This document shows, piece by piece, positions 42,058 to 49,840 of a DNA stretch of 64,000 bases. The stretch spans positions 62,001-126,000 of the forward strand of contig CAVZBX010000001.1 of NCBI GenBank assembly GCA_963773655.1. Reading direction: 5' to 3'. Under the pieces are notes generated by a model. That model saw only the letters and a list, made by a program, of their open reading frames with translations. It had not been told where the DNA came from and ran no database searches. Positions within the stretch are counted from its first letter, which is position 1, and every line of letters starts with the position of its first letter. Source of the DNA: DASSQJ01 sp963773655 (GTDB lineage Bacteria > Actinomycetota > Actinomycetes > Actinomycetales > Dermatophilaceae). The position numbers and the translations under genes are program-made.

Positions 42058-42247
42058 GGTGTCCTCCTCCTGGTGGTGGTGGATCCGCCCATGATGACCC
42101 GCGGGCAGGGCCCTGCGGGGGCTCCGGTGCACTCCGATGGGCCCGCCGGCCCCGCAGGTCTCGCGGCCCGTGACGACGGATTCCGCGGTCCGGGGGCCGG
42201 TCGGCCGCCGATAGGATGCGCCGCGTGATCGAGCAGCGGCGGCGGGG

Positions 42248-43048
42248 ATGACGCGCCCGCTCCCGCCCGCGTTCGATCTCACCGGCCGCACCGCCGTGGT
42301 CACCGGGGCCGGCTCCCCGACCGGCATCGGGATGGCGTGTGCCCGGTTGCTCGGTGCGTGCGGGGCCCGGGTGGTCCTCGCCTCGACCACCGGGCGGGTG
42401 GCCGACCGCGTGGCCGAGCTGCGGGAGGCGGGGGTCGACGCCGACGGGGTCGTGGCCGACCTCACCGAGGAGAGGGGGGCGCAGGCCGTCGTGGCGGCGG
42501 CGCTGGGCGCCGGGGGCGGTCTGGACGTGCTCGTGGCCAACGCCGGCATGGTCACGGTCGGCGACGGTGACTACCTCGAGGGCGACCTGCTGGCCACCAC
42601 CCCGGCGCGCTGGACGGCCTCGCTGGCCCGCAACCTCGACACCGCCTACCACTCGGTGCGGGCGGCGCTGCCCGCCCTCCGGGACAGCGGGGCGGGGCGG
42701 GTGGTGCTCGTCGCGTCGGTGACCGGGGCGGTGATGGCGATGCGCGGCGAGGTCGCGTACGCCGCCGCCAAGGCCGGACTGGTCGGCTTCGCGCGGGCCC
42801 TGGCGGTCGACGAGGCGGCACACGGCATCACGGTGAACGTCGTCGCCCCGGGATGGGTCGCGACCGGGTCGCAGACCCCCGCCGAGCGGCAGGAGGGCCT
42901 CCTCACCCCGGTGGGCCGCTCGGGGACGGCCGAGGAGGTGGCGTCGGCGGTGGCCTGGCTGGCCTCGCCGGGGGCCTCGTACGTCACCGGGCAGGTCGTC
43001 GTCGTCGACGGGGGGAACGCCGTGGCCGAGGAGCGGGCCCTGCCCTGA
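42248..43048 (+). CDS. SDR family oxidoreductase (FabG-like)
   Basis: A 266-residue classical SDR. The cofactor motif is VVTGAGSPTGIGMACARLL, the NAG motif is VLVANAGMVTV, the catalytic Ser is in VVLVASVTGAVM and YxxxK is VAYAAAKAGLVGF. The C-terminal VVAPGWVATGSQTPAERQ and YVTGQVVVVDGG are FabG-like. It reduces or oxidises an unknown carbonyl compound. TAGGAT at 42212-42217 may be the -10 element. The MFS gene follows 115 bases downstream. Confidence 0.9.
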   Translation: MTRPLPPAFDLTGRTAVVTGAGSPTGIGMACARLLGACGARVVLASTTGRVADRVAELREAGVDADGVVADLTEERGAQAVVAAALGAGGGLDVLVANAGMVTVGDGDYLEGDLLATTPARWTASLARNLDTAYHSVRAALPALRDSGAGRVVLVASVTGAVMAMRGEVAYAAAKAGLVGFARALAVDEAAHGITVNVVAPGWVATGSQTPAERQEGLLTPVGRSGTAEEVASAVAWLASPGASYVTGQVVVVDGGNAVAEERALP

Positions 43049-43163
43049 CCGCTGTCGGGGCGAGCCCGACCGCGGTCCGGCCGGCCGGGGAGGCGGTGGG
43101 CTCTCCCCTCCCGCCGGGCGCCGCCGGCGGCCGAGGTCACCCACCGAAACCTACACTCGGGCG

Positions 43164-44510
43164 GTGACCCGCACCGTCCTGCGCCAGGTGCACACGATCG
43201 GGCGCCGCCGTGCCTGGGCGATCTGGTGCGTCGGGCTGTCGGTCTACGTGCTCGCGGTCTTCCACCGGACCTCCCTGGGCGTCGCCGGCCTGCTCGCGGC
43301 CGAGCGCTTCGACATCACGGCGGCGCAGCTCGCGACCTTCACCGTCGTGCAGCTCGGGGTGTACGCGGGGATGCAGGTGCCGGTGGGCGTGCTCATCGAC
43401 CGGTACGGCCCGAAGCGCCTGATGTTCACCGGACTGGTGCTGATGACCGCGGGCCAGCTGTGGTTCGCCGTCGCCGGGACCTTCCCCGTGGGGTTGGCCG
43501 CCCGCGTCCTGCTGGGGGCGGGCGACGCCATGGTGTTCACCTCGCTGCTGCGGCTGGTCGCGGCATGGTTCCGGGTCAAGCAGGCGCCCCTCGTCACCCA
43601 GCTGTCGGGCATGGTCGGCCAGCTGGGCGCGGTGGCGGCGGCGACCCCGCTCGCCGCGGCGCTCGCCACCTGGGGCTGGACCCGGTCGTTCGCGACGGCC
43701 GCGTCCGTGGGGGTGGTGCTGGGAGCGGCGTTGCTGCTCGTCGTCAAGGACTCCCCGTACCGGGGCGAGGCGGTGGAGCGGATCAAGCTGAGAGCGCTGC
43801 GCCGGACGCTCGCCGACGTGTGGGGCAACCCCGGCACCCGGCTGGGGCTGTGGGTGCACTTCACCTCCCAGTTCGGCTCCACCGTCTTCACGATGCTCTG
43901 GGGGTTCCCGTTCCTGCTCAGCGAGGGCCTGACGCCACGCACGGCGTCGCTGCTGCTCGTCGTCATGACCTTCACGGCGATGGGCGCCGGCCCGGTGGTC
44001 GCCATGTTCACGGCGCGGGTGCCGTACCGCCGCAGCCAGCTCGTCCTCGGCATCGTCGCGGTGATCGCGGGCACGTGGGCGGTCGTGCTGCTCTGGCCGG
44101 GCCCGGCTCCGCTGTGGCTGCTCGTCCTCCTCGTGGTCGTCACGGCGGTGGGCGGCCCGGGGTCGATGGTCGGCTTCGACCTCGCCCGCACCTTCCACCC
44201 GTCGAACCGGCTCGGCCGGGCGACGGGGGTCGTCAACATCGGCGGCTTCCTCGCCTCGCTGCTCACCATCGCCCTCATCGGTGTCGTCCTCGACCGCCTC
44301 GCTCCCGGCGGCCCGCAGGACTACACGCTCGACGACTTCCGGATCGCCATGTCGGTGCAGTTCCTCTTCTGGGGGCTGGGCGCCGCACAGCTCGTGCGCT
44401 ACCGCCGCAAGGGCCTGGCCCACATCGACGCGGCCCACCCCGAGGCACTGGGCGCTCTGCGCGCCGGGGACACCCTCCTCCCGGGCCTCTCCCGGGACCC
44501 GGACGACTGA
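43164..44510 (+). CDS. MFS transporter
   Basis: A 448-residue major facilitator with twelve hydrophobic helices. The intracellular loop 2-3 motif is GVLIDRYGPKRLMFTG, and the loop 8-9 counterpart is FTARVPYRRSQLVLG. The region LYVLAVFHRTSLGVAGLLAAERF is typical of nitrate/hexuronate-type or unknown-specificity MFS proteins. The substrate is not predictable. A TACACT -10 hexamer ends six bases before GTG 43164, so the mRNA is probably leaderless. A strong hairpin terminator follows. Confidence 0.9.
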   Translation: MTRTVLRQVHTIGRRRAWAIWCVGLSVYVLAVFHRTSLGVAGLLAAERFDITAAQLATFTVVQLGVYAGMQVPVGVLIDRYGPKRLMFTGLVLMTAGQLWFAVAGTFPVGLAARVLLGAGDAMVFTSLLRLVAAWFRVKQAPLVTQLSGMVGQLGAVAAATPLAAALATWGWTRSFATAASVGVVLGAALLLVVKDSPYRGEAVERIKLRALRRTLADVWGNPGTRLGLWVHFTSQFGSTVFTMLWGFPFLLSEGLTPRTASLLLVVMTFTAMGAGPVVAMFTARVPYRRSQLVLGIVAVIAGTWAVVLLWPGPAPLWLLVLLVVVTAVGGPGSMVGFDLARTFHPSNRLGRATGVVNIGGFLASLLTIALIGVVLDRLAPGGPQDYTLDDFRIAMSVQFLFWGLGAAQLVRYRRKGLAHIDAAHPEALGALRAGDTLLPGLSRDPDD

Positions 44511-44583
44511 CCGCCCTCGGACGTTCGGCCGGTCCTCGCGTGTCGATTCCCCGTCCGGTGCCCCGGTCCGCCTAGCCTCGTGG

Positions 44584-44616
44584 GGGACCGGGCCAGGTAT
44601 GAGATGGCCCGGTCCC
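44584..44616. terminator. Bidirectional terminator hairpin
   Basis: A perfect 12-base stem (44584-44595 GGGACCGGGCCA with 44605-44616) and a 9-base loop lie between the converging MFS and lipoprotein genes. Symmetry and position fit a shared intrinsic terminator, though U-tracts are weak. Confidence 0.65.
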
Positions 44617-44647
44617 ACCACGTCCGGGCCTGTTGCCACCTCCACCT

Positions 44648-44683
44648 CGCGGGCTCAGGATGCCCCCCGCGGGCTCACGATGC
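44648..44683. repeat. Two-copy 16-bp direct repeat
   Basis: CGCGGGCTCAGGATGC (44648) and CGCGGGCTCACGATGC (44668) differ at one base and are spaced 20 bases start to start, just after the hairpin between two converging genes. No function is evident; it may be a duplication or a regulator site. Confidence 0.5.
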
Positions 44684-44744
44684 AGGGAAGCCGCCATCCG
44701 GCGGGAAGGACCAGAGCCGACCCGGCTGGGACCGCCCGACGGCG

Positions 44745-45224
44745 TCAGCCGTCGCGGACGGTGTAGCTGCCGTCGGGCTCGGCGCAGAACGCGTAGCTGC
44801 CGTCGGGACCGGCGTGGTAGGCCAGCAGGGTCATGTCGACGCGCAGCAGGAGGAACCAGCCGTCGACGAGGGCCTGCGGGTAGGCCCGACCCGGCTGCGG
44901 GCACCCGAGCGACCCGTCGTCCCACGTGACCGGTGACCACGCCGCCACCTGCACCCGCGCCTCCGACACCTGCTGCCGCGCGGCGGCGTCGGCGATCGCG
45001 TCGGCGACCTGCGGCCGCTGCCGCAGGTCAGGGGGGAGGGCGCCGGTGCCGGGGCTGCCCTCGGACCCACCGGCGTCGGGGGTGGGGGCGGCCGGCACCG
45101 AGGTGCCGGCGCCCGAGGTGGCCGGGGCCGACGTCGGCGACGTGGAAGGGCTGTCACCGCCGGTGCCGCACGCCGCCAGCAGCGCGGCGGCCAGGGCCGG
45201 CGCGAGAACGGACAACGGGCGCAC
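44745..45224 (-). CDS. Small lipoprotein, unknown family
   Basis: A 159-residue secreted protein. The signal PLSVLAPALAAALLAACGTG has lipidated Cys at residue 18. A Ser/Thr/Pro/Gly-rich linker to about residue 65 precedes a compact domain with SPVTWDDGSLGCPQPGRAYPQ and GWFLLLRVDMTLLAYHAG, resembling small DUF1176-like or uncharacterised actinobacterial lipoproteins. GTG 45224 has AGGAG seven bases upstream. It lies downstream of the acyl-CoA dehydrogenase on the same strand. Confidence 0.78.
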   Translation of the reverse strand: MRPLSVLAPALAAALLAACGTGGDSPSTSPTSAPATSGAGTSVPAAPTPDAGGSEGSPGTGALPPDLRQRPQVADAIADAAARQQVSEARVQVAAWSPVTWDDGSLGCPQPGRAYPQALVDGWFLLLRVDMTLLAYHAGPDGSYAFCAEPDGSYTVRDG

Positions 45225-45274
45225 GGCATCACTCCTCACGCGGCCCAGCGTAGGCAGGGCCGGTGCCGCGGCGC

Positions 45275-46429
45275 TCAGCGCAGGACGTGCCGGCTGATGA
45301 CGAGCCGCTGGATCTGGTTGGTGCCCTCGAAGATCTGGGTGACCTTCGCCTCCCGCATGTACCGCTCGGCGGGGAAGTCCTGGGTGTAGCCGGCGCCGCC
45401 GAGCACCTGCACGGCGTCGGTGGTGACCTTCATCGCCGCGTCCGTCGCCACGAGCTTGGCCACGGCCGCCTCCTTCGAGAACGGCAGGCCGGCGTCCTTG
45501 AGCCGGGCGGCGTGGAGGTAGGTGGCGCGGGCGCTCGACACCGCGGCCTCCATGTCGGCGACGAGGAAGGCCAGGCCCTGGAACTGGCCGATGGCGCGGC
45601 CGAACTGCTGTCGCTCCCGGGCGTAGGAGGTGGCGAGGTCGAGCGCCGACTGGGCGAGCCCCGTCGCCGCCGCCGCGATGCCGAGCCGGCCGGCGTCGAG
45701 GGCGGACAGCGCGATCGCCATCCCCTGCCCCTCCTCGCCGACCCTCCGCGAGGCGTCGACGCGGACGTCGTCGAAGAGCACCTCGCGCACGGTGTCGCAG
45801 TGCAGGCCCATCTTCCTCTCGGGCGTGCCGAAGGACAGGCCCTCGGCGTCCGCCGGCACGACCACGCACGACAGGCCCCGGCCGCCGTCGTCGGACGTGC
45901 GCACGAAGGTCGTGTAGTAGTCGGCGTGGCCGGCGTGGCTGATCCACGACTTGGTGCCCCTGATGACGTACCCGTCGCCGTCGCGGGTGGCGCGGGTGCT
46001 CATCGAGGCGATGTCGGAGCCGGCCTGGGGCTCCGAGAGGCAGTACGCACCGAGCTGGTCGCCGGCGAGCATCGCGGGCAGGAGGGCCCGCCTCTGGGAG
46101 TCGGTGCCGAAGGCGACGAGGGGATAGGTGGTGAGCGAGTGCACGGAGACACCGACGGCGACGCTCATCCACGCGCTGGCGATCTCCTCGACGACCTGGA
46201 GGTAGACCTCGTAGGGCTGGCCGTGGCCGCCGTGCTCCTCCGGCTGCGGCAGGCTGAGCAGTCCCGCCTCGCCGAGGGTGCGGAAGACGCCCGTGGGGAA
46301 GGACTCGTCCGAGGCCGCCGCGCGCTCGGCGTCGTCGACCCGGGGCCGGAGCTCCTTGTCGCAGATCTCGCGGGTCAGGTCGATGAGGTCCTGGCCCTCC
46401 TCGGTCGGCATCACCCGGGTCACTCGCAT
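45275..46429 (-). CDS. Acyl-CoA dehydrogenase
   Basis: A 384-residue flavoenzyme catalysing alpha-beta oxidation of an acyl-CoA. The family signatures are AYCLSEPQAGSDIASM (PS00072), GTKSWISHAGHADYY and, near the C-terminus, QVLGGAGYTQDFPAERYMREAKVTQIFEGTNQ-type ending (PS00073), here with the catalytic Glu of the FEGTN segment. FAD contacts RQQFGRAIGQFQ are present. Chain length and substrate are unknown. ATG 46429 was chosen; ATG 46411 is also possible. The lipoprotein gene follows 50 bases downstream. Confidence 0.92.
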   Translation of the reverse strand: MRVTRVMPTEEGQDLIDLTREICDKELRPRVDDAERAAASDESFPTGVFRTLGEAGLLSLPQPEEHGGHGQPYEVYLQVVEEIASAWMSVAVGVSVHSLTTYPLVAFGTDSQRRALLPAMLAGDQLGAYCLSEPQAGSDIASMSTRATRDGDGYVIRGTKSWISHAGHADYYTTFVRTSDDGGRGLSCVVVPADAEGLSFGTPERKMGLHCDTVREVLFDDVRVDASRRVGEEGQGMAIALSALDAGRLGIAAAATGLAQSALDLATSYARERQQFGRAIGQFQGLAFLVADMEAAVSSARATYLHAARLKDAGLPFSKEAAVAKLVATDAAMKVTTDAVQVLGGAGYTQDFPAERYMREAKVTQIFEGTNQIQRLVISRHVLR

Positions 46430-46540
46430 GGCACCGAGGGTACGTGGACGTCCGAGTACACCGGCGCCGCCGGTGCCCACTCCCGGTGCTCCACCGGCTG
46501 CCCGGCGACCAGCTGGGCACACGGGGCGGCGAAGCGGGCG

Positions 46541-47638
46541 TCAGGAGGGGTAGGCGGCGACCTCGGTGGCCTTGACGCCGGCCCAGAGCCGGGTGCCCTG
46601 GTGGAGACGCAGGCTCGCGACCGACCCCGCGGTCACCTCCGCGACGAGCGGCGGTCCGCCCGGGTGGGCCTCCTGCGGCGCCCCCACGGCGGCGTCGCTC
46701 GGCCGGACGACGAGACGCACGCGCGCCGACTGCCCGACCAGCTCGACCGACTGCACGACGGCGGGCCAGACGTTGCGCACCGAGCTGTGCGGCATCTCCG
46801 GGTAGAGCGCGACGGCGCCGGGTGAGAAGGCGACCCATGAGGGCCCGCGGTGCTCGTGCCCGGCAGTGACGACGGTGCCGAGACCGGTGTCGACGCTCTG
46901 GCCGTCCACCGCCGTGCCGGGGTAGAGGTTGAGCCCGACGACGTGGGCCACGTAGGGGTCGCGCGGCCGGGCGACGACGTCGTCGGGCGTCCCCTCCTGC
47001 ACGACCTGTCCGTCCTCGACGAAGACCAGGTGGTCGGCGAGGGTGAGGGCGTCCAGGGGGTCGTGGGTGACGACCACGGTGCTGCCTCGGTAGTCGCGCA
47101 GCCGCCCGGCGAGCGTGGCGCGGACGGTGGGGCGGACGGCCGGGTCGAGGGCCGAGAGCGGTTCGTCGAGGAGCAGCAGCCGCGGGTCGGTCGCGAGGGC
47201 GCGGGCCAGGGCCACGCGCTGGGCCTGTCCGTGCGAGAGCTGCGCCGGCCGGCGCCCGGCGAGGTCACCGATGCCGAGGGCCGCCAGCTCGCGGTCGGCC
47301 CGGGCGTGGGCCGCGGCCCGGCCGGCGCCGCGGCTGCGCGGGCCGAACGCGACGTTCGCCCGGGCCGTGAGGTGTGGGAAGAGCAGGTGGTCGGCGGACA
47401 GCATCCCCACGGCACGCTGCGACGGGTCGACGTGCCGGTGCGCGTCGGCCCAGGTGGCGCCGTCGACCCGGACGTGTCCGGAGTCGAGCCGAACCAGCCC
47501 GGCGAGGACGTGCAGCGCGGTGGTCTTGCCGGCGCCGTTGGGTCCGAGCACCGCCACGACCTCGCCGTCGTCGGCGCTCAGGCCCACGTCGGTGACGAAG
47601 CCGCCACGGTGGGCGCGCACGTGCGCGTCGAGGCTCAT
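46541..47638 (-). CDS. modC: Molybdate ABC transporter ATP-binding protein
   Basis: A 365-residue ABC ATPase with a C-terminal TOBE/Mop domain (about 285-365). Walker A is GPNGAGKT at 32-39, the signature LSHGQ at 134-138, and Walker B LLLLDEP near 155-160. The Q-loop position normally holding Phe-Gln reads Ser-Ala-Asp (residues 81-83), so the usual glutamine is missing. ATG 47638 overlaps the permease stop (ATGA). It is the last gene of the mod operon, and energises molybdate import. Confidence 0.88.
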   Translation of the reverse strand: MSLDAHVRAHRGGFVTDVGLSADDGEVVAVLGPNGAGKTTALHVLAGLVRLDSGHVRVDGATWADAHRHVDPSQRAVGMLSADHLLFPHLTARANVAFGPRSRGAGRAAAHARADRELAALGIGDLAGRRPAQLSHGQAQRVALARALATDPRLLLLDEPLSALDPAVRPTVRATLAGRLRDYRGSTVVVTHDPLDALTLADHLVFVEDGQVVQEGTPDDVVARPRDPYVAHVVGLNLYPGTAVDGQSVDTGLGTVVTAGHEHRGPSWVAFSPGAVALYPEMPHSSVRNVWPAVVQSVELVGQSARVRLVVRPSDAAVGAPQEAHPGGPPLVAEVTAGSVASLRLHQGTRLWAGVKATEVAAYPS

Positions 47639-48495
47639 CGCATCCACCGACCGCGGAGGAGGCCGAGGACGAGCACCGAGACCACGAGCAGGGCCAGGCT
47701 GAGCGCCACCGCGGTCTGCGGGTCCTCCTGGAGCGAGACGTAGACGGCGAGCGGGGCGGTCTGGGTGCGACCGGGGAAGTTGCCTGCGAAGGTGATGGTG
47801 GCGCCGAACTCGCCGAGGGCGCGGGCCCAGGCGAGGGCCGCGCCGGACGCGATGCCCGGTGCCGCCAGCGGGAGCGCCACCCGGAGCAGCACCCGGGCGG
47901 GGGTGGCGCCGAGGGTGGCGGCGACGTCGAGGACCCGCCGGTCGATGCCCCGCATCGAGCCCTCCGCGGCCAGCACGAAGAACGGCAGCGAGACGAACAC
48001 CTGGGCCAGGACCACTGCCACCGGCGTGAACGGGATGCGGACCCCGAAGACCTCGAACAGGGTGCCGCCCACCATCCCGTTGCGCCCGTAGGCGAGGAGC
48101 AGGGCCACCCCGCCGACGACCGGCGGCAGCACGACCGGGACGGTGAGCACCGCCCGCAGCCACGTCGCCCCGCGGCCGTCGGCCCGGGAGAGCAGCCACG
48201 CGAGGGGCGTGCCGAGGACGAGGCACACGGCGACGGTGGTGACGGTCGTGACGAGCGACAGCCACAGCGCCGGCCGCACCAGCGGGTCGGTGAGACGCGC
48301 CGGCAGCTCGGACCACTCGGTGCCGCCGAGCAGGCCGAGCAGCGGGACGACGACGAGCCCGACGGCGAGGACGGCGGGGACGAGAAGCAGGGCCCGGGAG
48401 GCGCGGGGTCGCCACGGACTCGGCGCGGGAGGTCGCCCGACGGGGGGCGGAGGGCCGAGGACGTCGCCCGCACCCCGGGCGGCCGGCGGGCTCAC
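47635..48495 (-). CDS. modB: Molybdate ABC transporter permease
   Basis: A 286-residue inner-membrane permease. After a Pro-rich lead, six hydrophobic helices follow, beginning ALLLVPAVLAVGLVVVPLLGLLG. The binding-protein-dependent permease EAA-like motif is in DVAATLGATPARVLLRVALPLAAPGI. GEFGATITFAGNFPG is typical of ModB. GTG 48495 overlaps the modA stop (GTGA) and its own stop overlaps modC (ATGA). It imports molybdate together with modA and modC. Confidence 0.92.
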   Translation of the reverse strand: MSPPAARGAGDVLGPPPPVGRPPAPSPWRPRASRALLLVPAVLAVGLVVVPLLGLLGGTEWSELPARLTDPLVRPALWLSLVTTVTTVAVCLVLGTPLAWLLSRADGRGATWLRAVLTVPVVLPPVVGGVALLLAYGRNGMVGGTLFEVFGVRIPFTPVAVVLAQVFVSLPFFVLAAEGSMRGIDRRVLDVAATLGATPARVLLRVALPLAAPGIASGAALAWARALGEFGATITFAGNFPGRTQTAPLAVYVSLQEDPQTAVALSLALLVVSVLVLGLLRGRWMR

Positions 48496-49253
48496 GGCGC
48501 GAGGAAGCCGGCGGCGGTGAGCACCCCGGTGCCCTCCGGCCCGGCGACGTAGGCGGCGAACGCCGCTGCGGCGGGGGACTCGCCGAGCAGGGCCAGCGGA
48601 TAGGCGAGGGTGGTGTTGTCGGCCGCGGGGATCTCGACCCCCTCGACCGCTCCCGCGGCAGAGGCGACGTCGGAGTGGTAGACGACGGCCGCGTCGGCCT
48701 CTCCGAGGCGTACCTTCGCCAGGGTCGCCGCGACGTCGACCTCCCGGGAGACGACGTGGGCCGCCACGCCCGCGCGCGCCAGCACCTCGTCGGCGGCCTT
48801 GCCGCACGGCACCGTGGCGGCACAGAGCACGACGTCGAGGTCCGTGGAGGCAAGGTCCTCGAGGCCGCCCACGCCCCCCGGGTTGCCGGGCGGGGTGGCG
48901 ATCTCGAGGGTGTTGCGGGCGATGGTGAGGGTCTCGCTCGGCTGGACGTCGCCGAGCAGGTCCAACGGCCCGGTGCCCGCGGTGGCGAGCAGGTCGGCTG
49001 GGGCGCCCTGCGCCACCTGCTGGGCCAGCGTCGTGCTCGACCCGAAGCTGAGCCGCACCTCCGTGCCGGGGTGGTCGGCCATGTACCGCTCGGCCAGCTC
49101 GGTGAACGGTGCGGTGAGCGACGCGGCGGCGAGCACGGTGACGGCCTCGTCCCCGGACGCGGTGTCCTCGCCGGCGGCACAGCCGGCGAGCAGCAGTGCC
49201 GTTGCGGCGAGCCCCGCTGCCCCCGTGCGCCGCACCCCGCGTCGGGGCGTCAC
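48492..49253 (-). CDS. modA: Molybdate-binding lipoprotein
   Basis: A 253-residue periplasmic-type binding lipoprotein. The signal ATALLLAGCAAGED gives the lipidated cysteine at about residue 21. The mature protein shows VTVLAAASLTAPFTEL, where the first Ser is a molybdate ligand, then SFGSSTTLAQQVAQGAPADLL, DLDVVLCAATVPCGKAADEV and DAAVVYHSDVASA, all typical of ModA. GTG 49253 overlaps the regulator gene stop (GTGA). Confidence 0.93.
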   Translation of the reverse strand: MTPRRGVRRTGAAGLAATALLLAGCAAGEDTASGDEAVTVLAAASLTAPFTELAERYMADHPGTEVRLSFGSSTTLAQQVAQGAPADLLATAGTGPLDLLGDVQPSETLTIARNTLEIATPPGNPGGVGGLEDLASTDLDVVLCAATVPCGKAADEVLARAGVAAHVVSREVDVAATLAKVRLGEADAAVVYHSDVASAAGAVEGVEIPAADNTTLAYPLALLGESPAAAAFAAYVAGPEGTGVLTAAGFLAP

Positions 49254-49654
49254 CGCGAGACCCCGACGACGACGTTGGTCGACTTGATCGACGCGACGGC
49301 CACCGTGCCGACCTCGAGCCCCAGGGACTCCACCGCCTCGCGCGACATCAGCGACACGATCCGGAACGGACCGCACTGCAGCTCCACCTGCGCCATGACG
49401 GTGTCGGTGAGCACGCGGGTGACGATGCCGCGCATCCGGTTGCGCGCGGACTCGTCGGAGACCACGCCGACGGGGGCGGGCCGGGCGACCTCCTGGGCGA
49501 CGGCGGCGAGGTCGGCGCCCTCGACGACGAGGCGGCCGGCGTCGTCGTGGCCGGCCGCCAGCCGCCCCGCGTCGACCATCCGGCGCACGGTGTCGTCGGA
49601 GACGCCGAGGAGCTCGGCGGCGTCTGATATCCGCAGTTGCGTCACGAACTGCAT
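49250..49654 (-). CDS. HTH-TOBE molybdenum regulator
   Basis: A 134-residue protein with an excisionase/MerR-like helix-turn-helix at the N-terminus (ISDAAELLGVSDDTVRRMVDAGRL) and a single TOBE/Mop domain at the C-terminus (NRMRGIVTRVLTDTVMAQVELQCGPF to VGTVAVASIKSTNVVVG), which binds molybdate. It is shorter than ModE, which has a winged helix and two Mop domains. As the first gene of the mod operon, overlapping modA by GTGA, it probably senses molybdate and represses the operon. A GCAGTT/AACTGC inverted pair (49633-49652) overlaps the start. Confidence 0.83.
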   Translation of the reverse strand: MQFVTQLRISDAAELLGVSDDTVRRMVDAGRLAAGHDDAGRLVVEGADLAAVAQEVARPAPVGVVSDESARNRMRGIVTRVLTDTVMAQVELQCGPFRIVSLMSREAVESLGLEVGTVAVASIKSTNVVVGVSR

Positions 49655-49840
49655 CGTAGCCCCGCATCTGCGAGCCCGGAGGTGATCGGATGCGGAGCCC
49701 GGCCATCCACGCCTGCCGCCGGCGCTCGGCTCGTCCGGGCGCCGGCGCTGCCCCCACGGGCAAGGGACTCCGGTGGGCTATGGACGCCCCATCCGGAGGG
49801 GTCCACAATCGCGGTAACCCAGGTCCCGGGGGAGGTCGTC

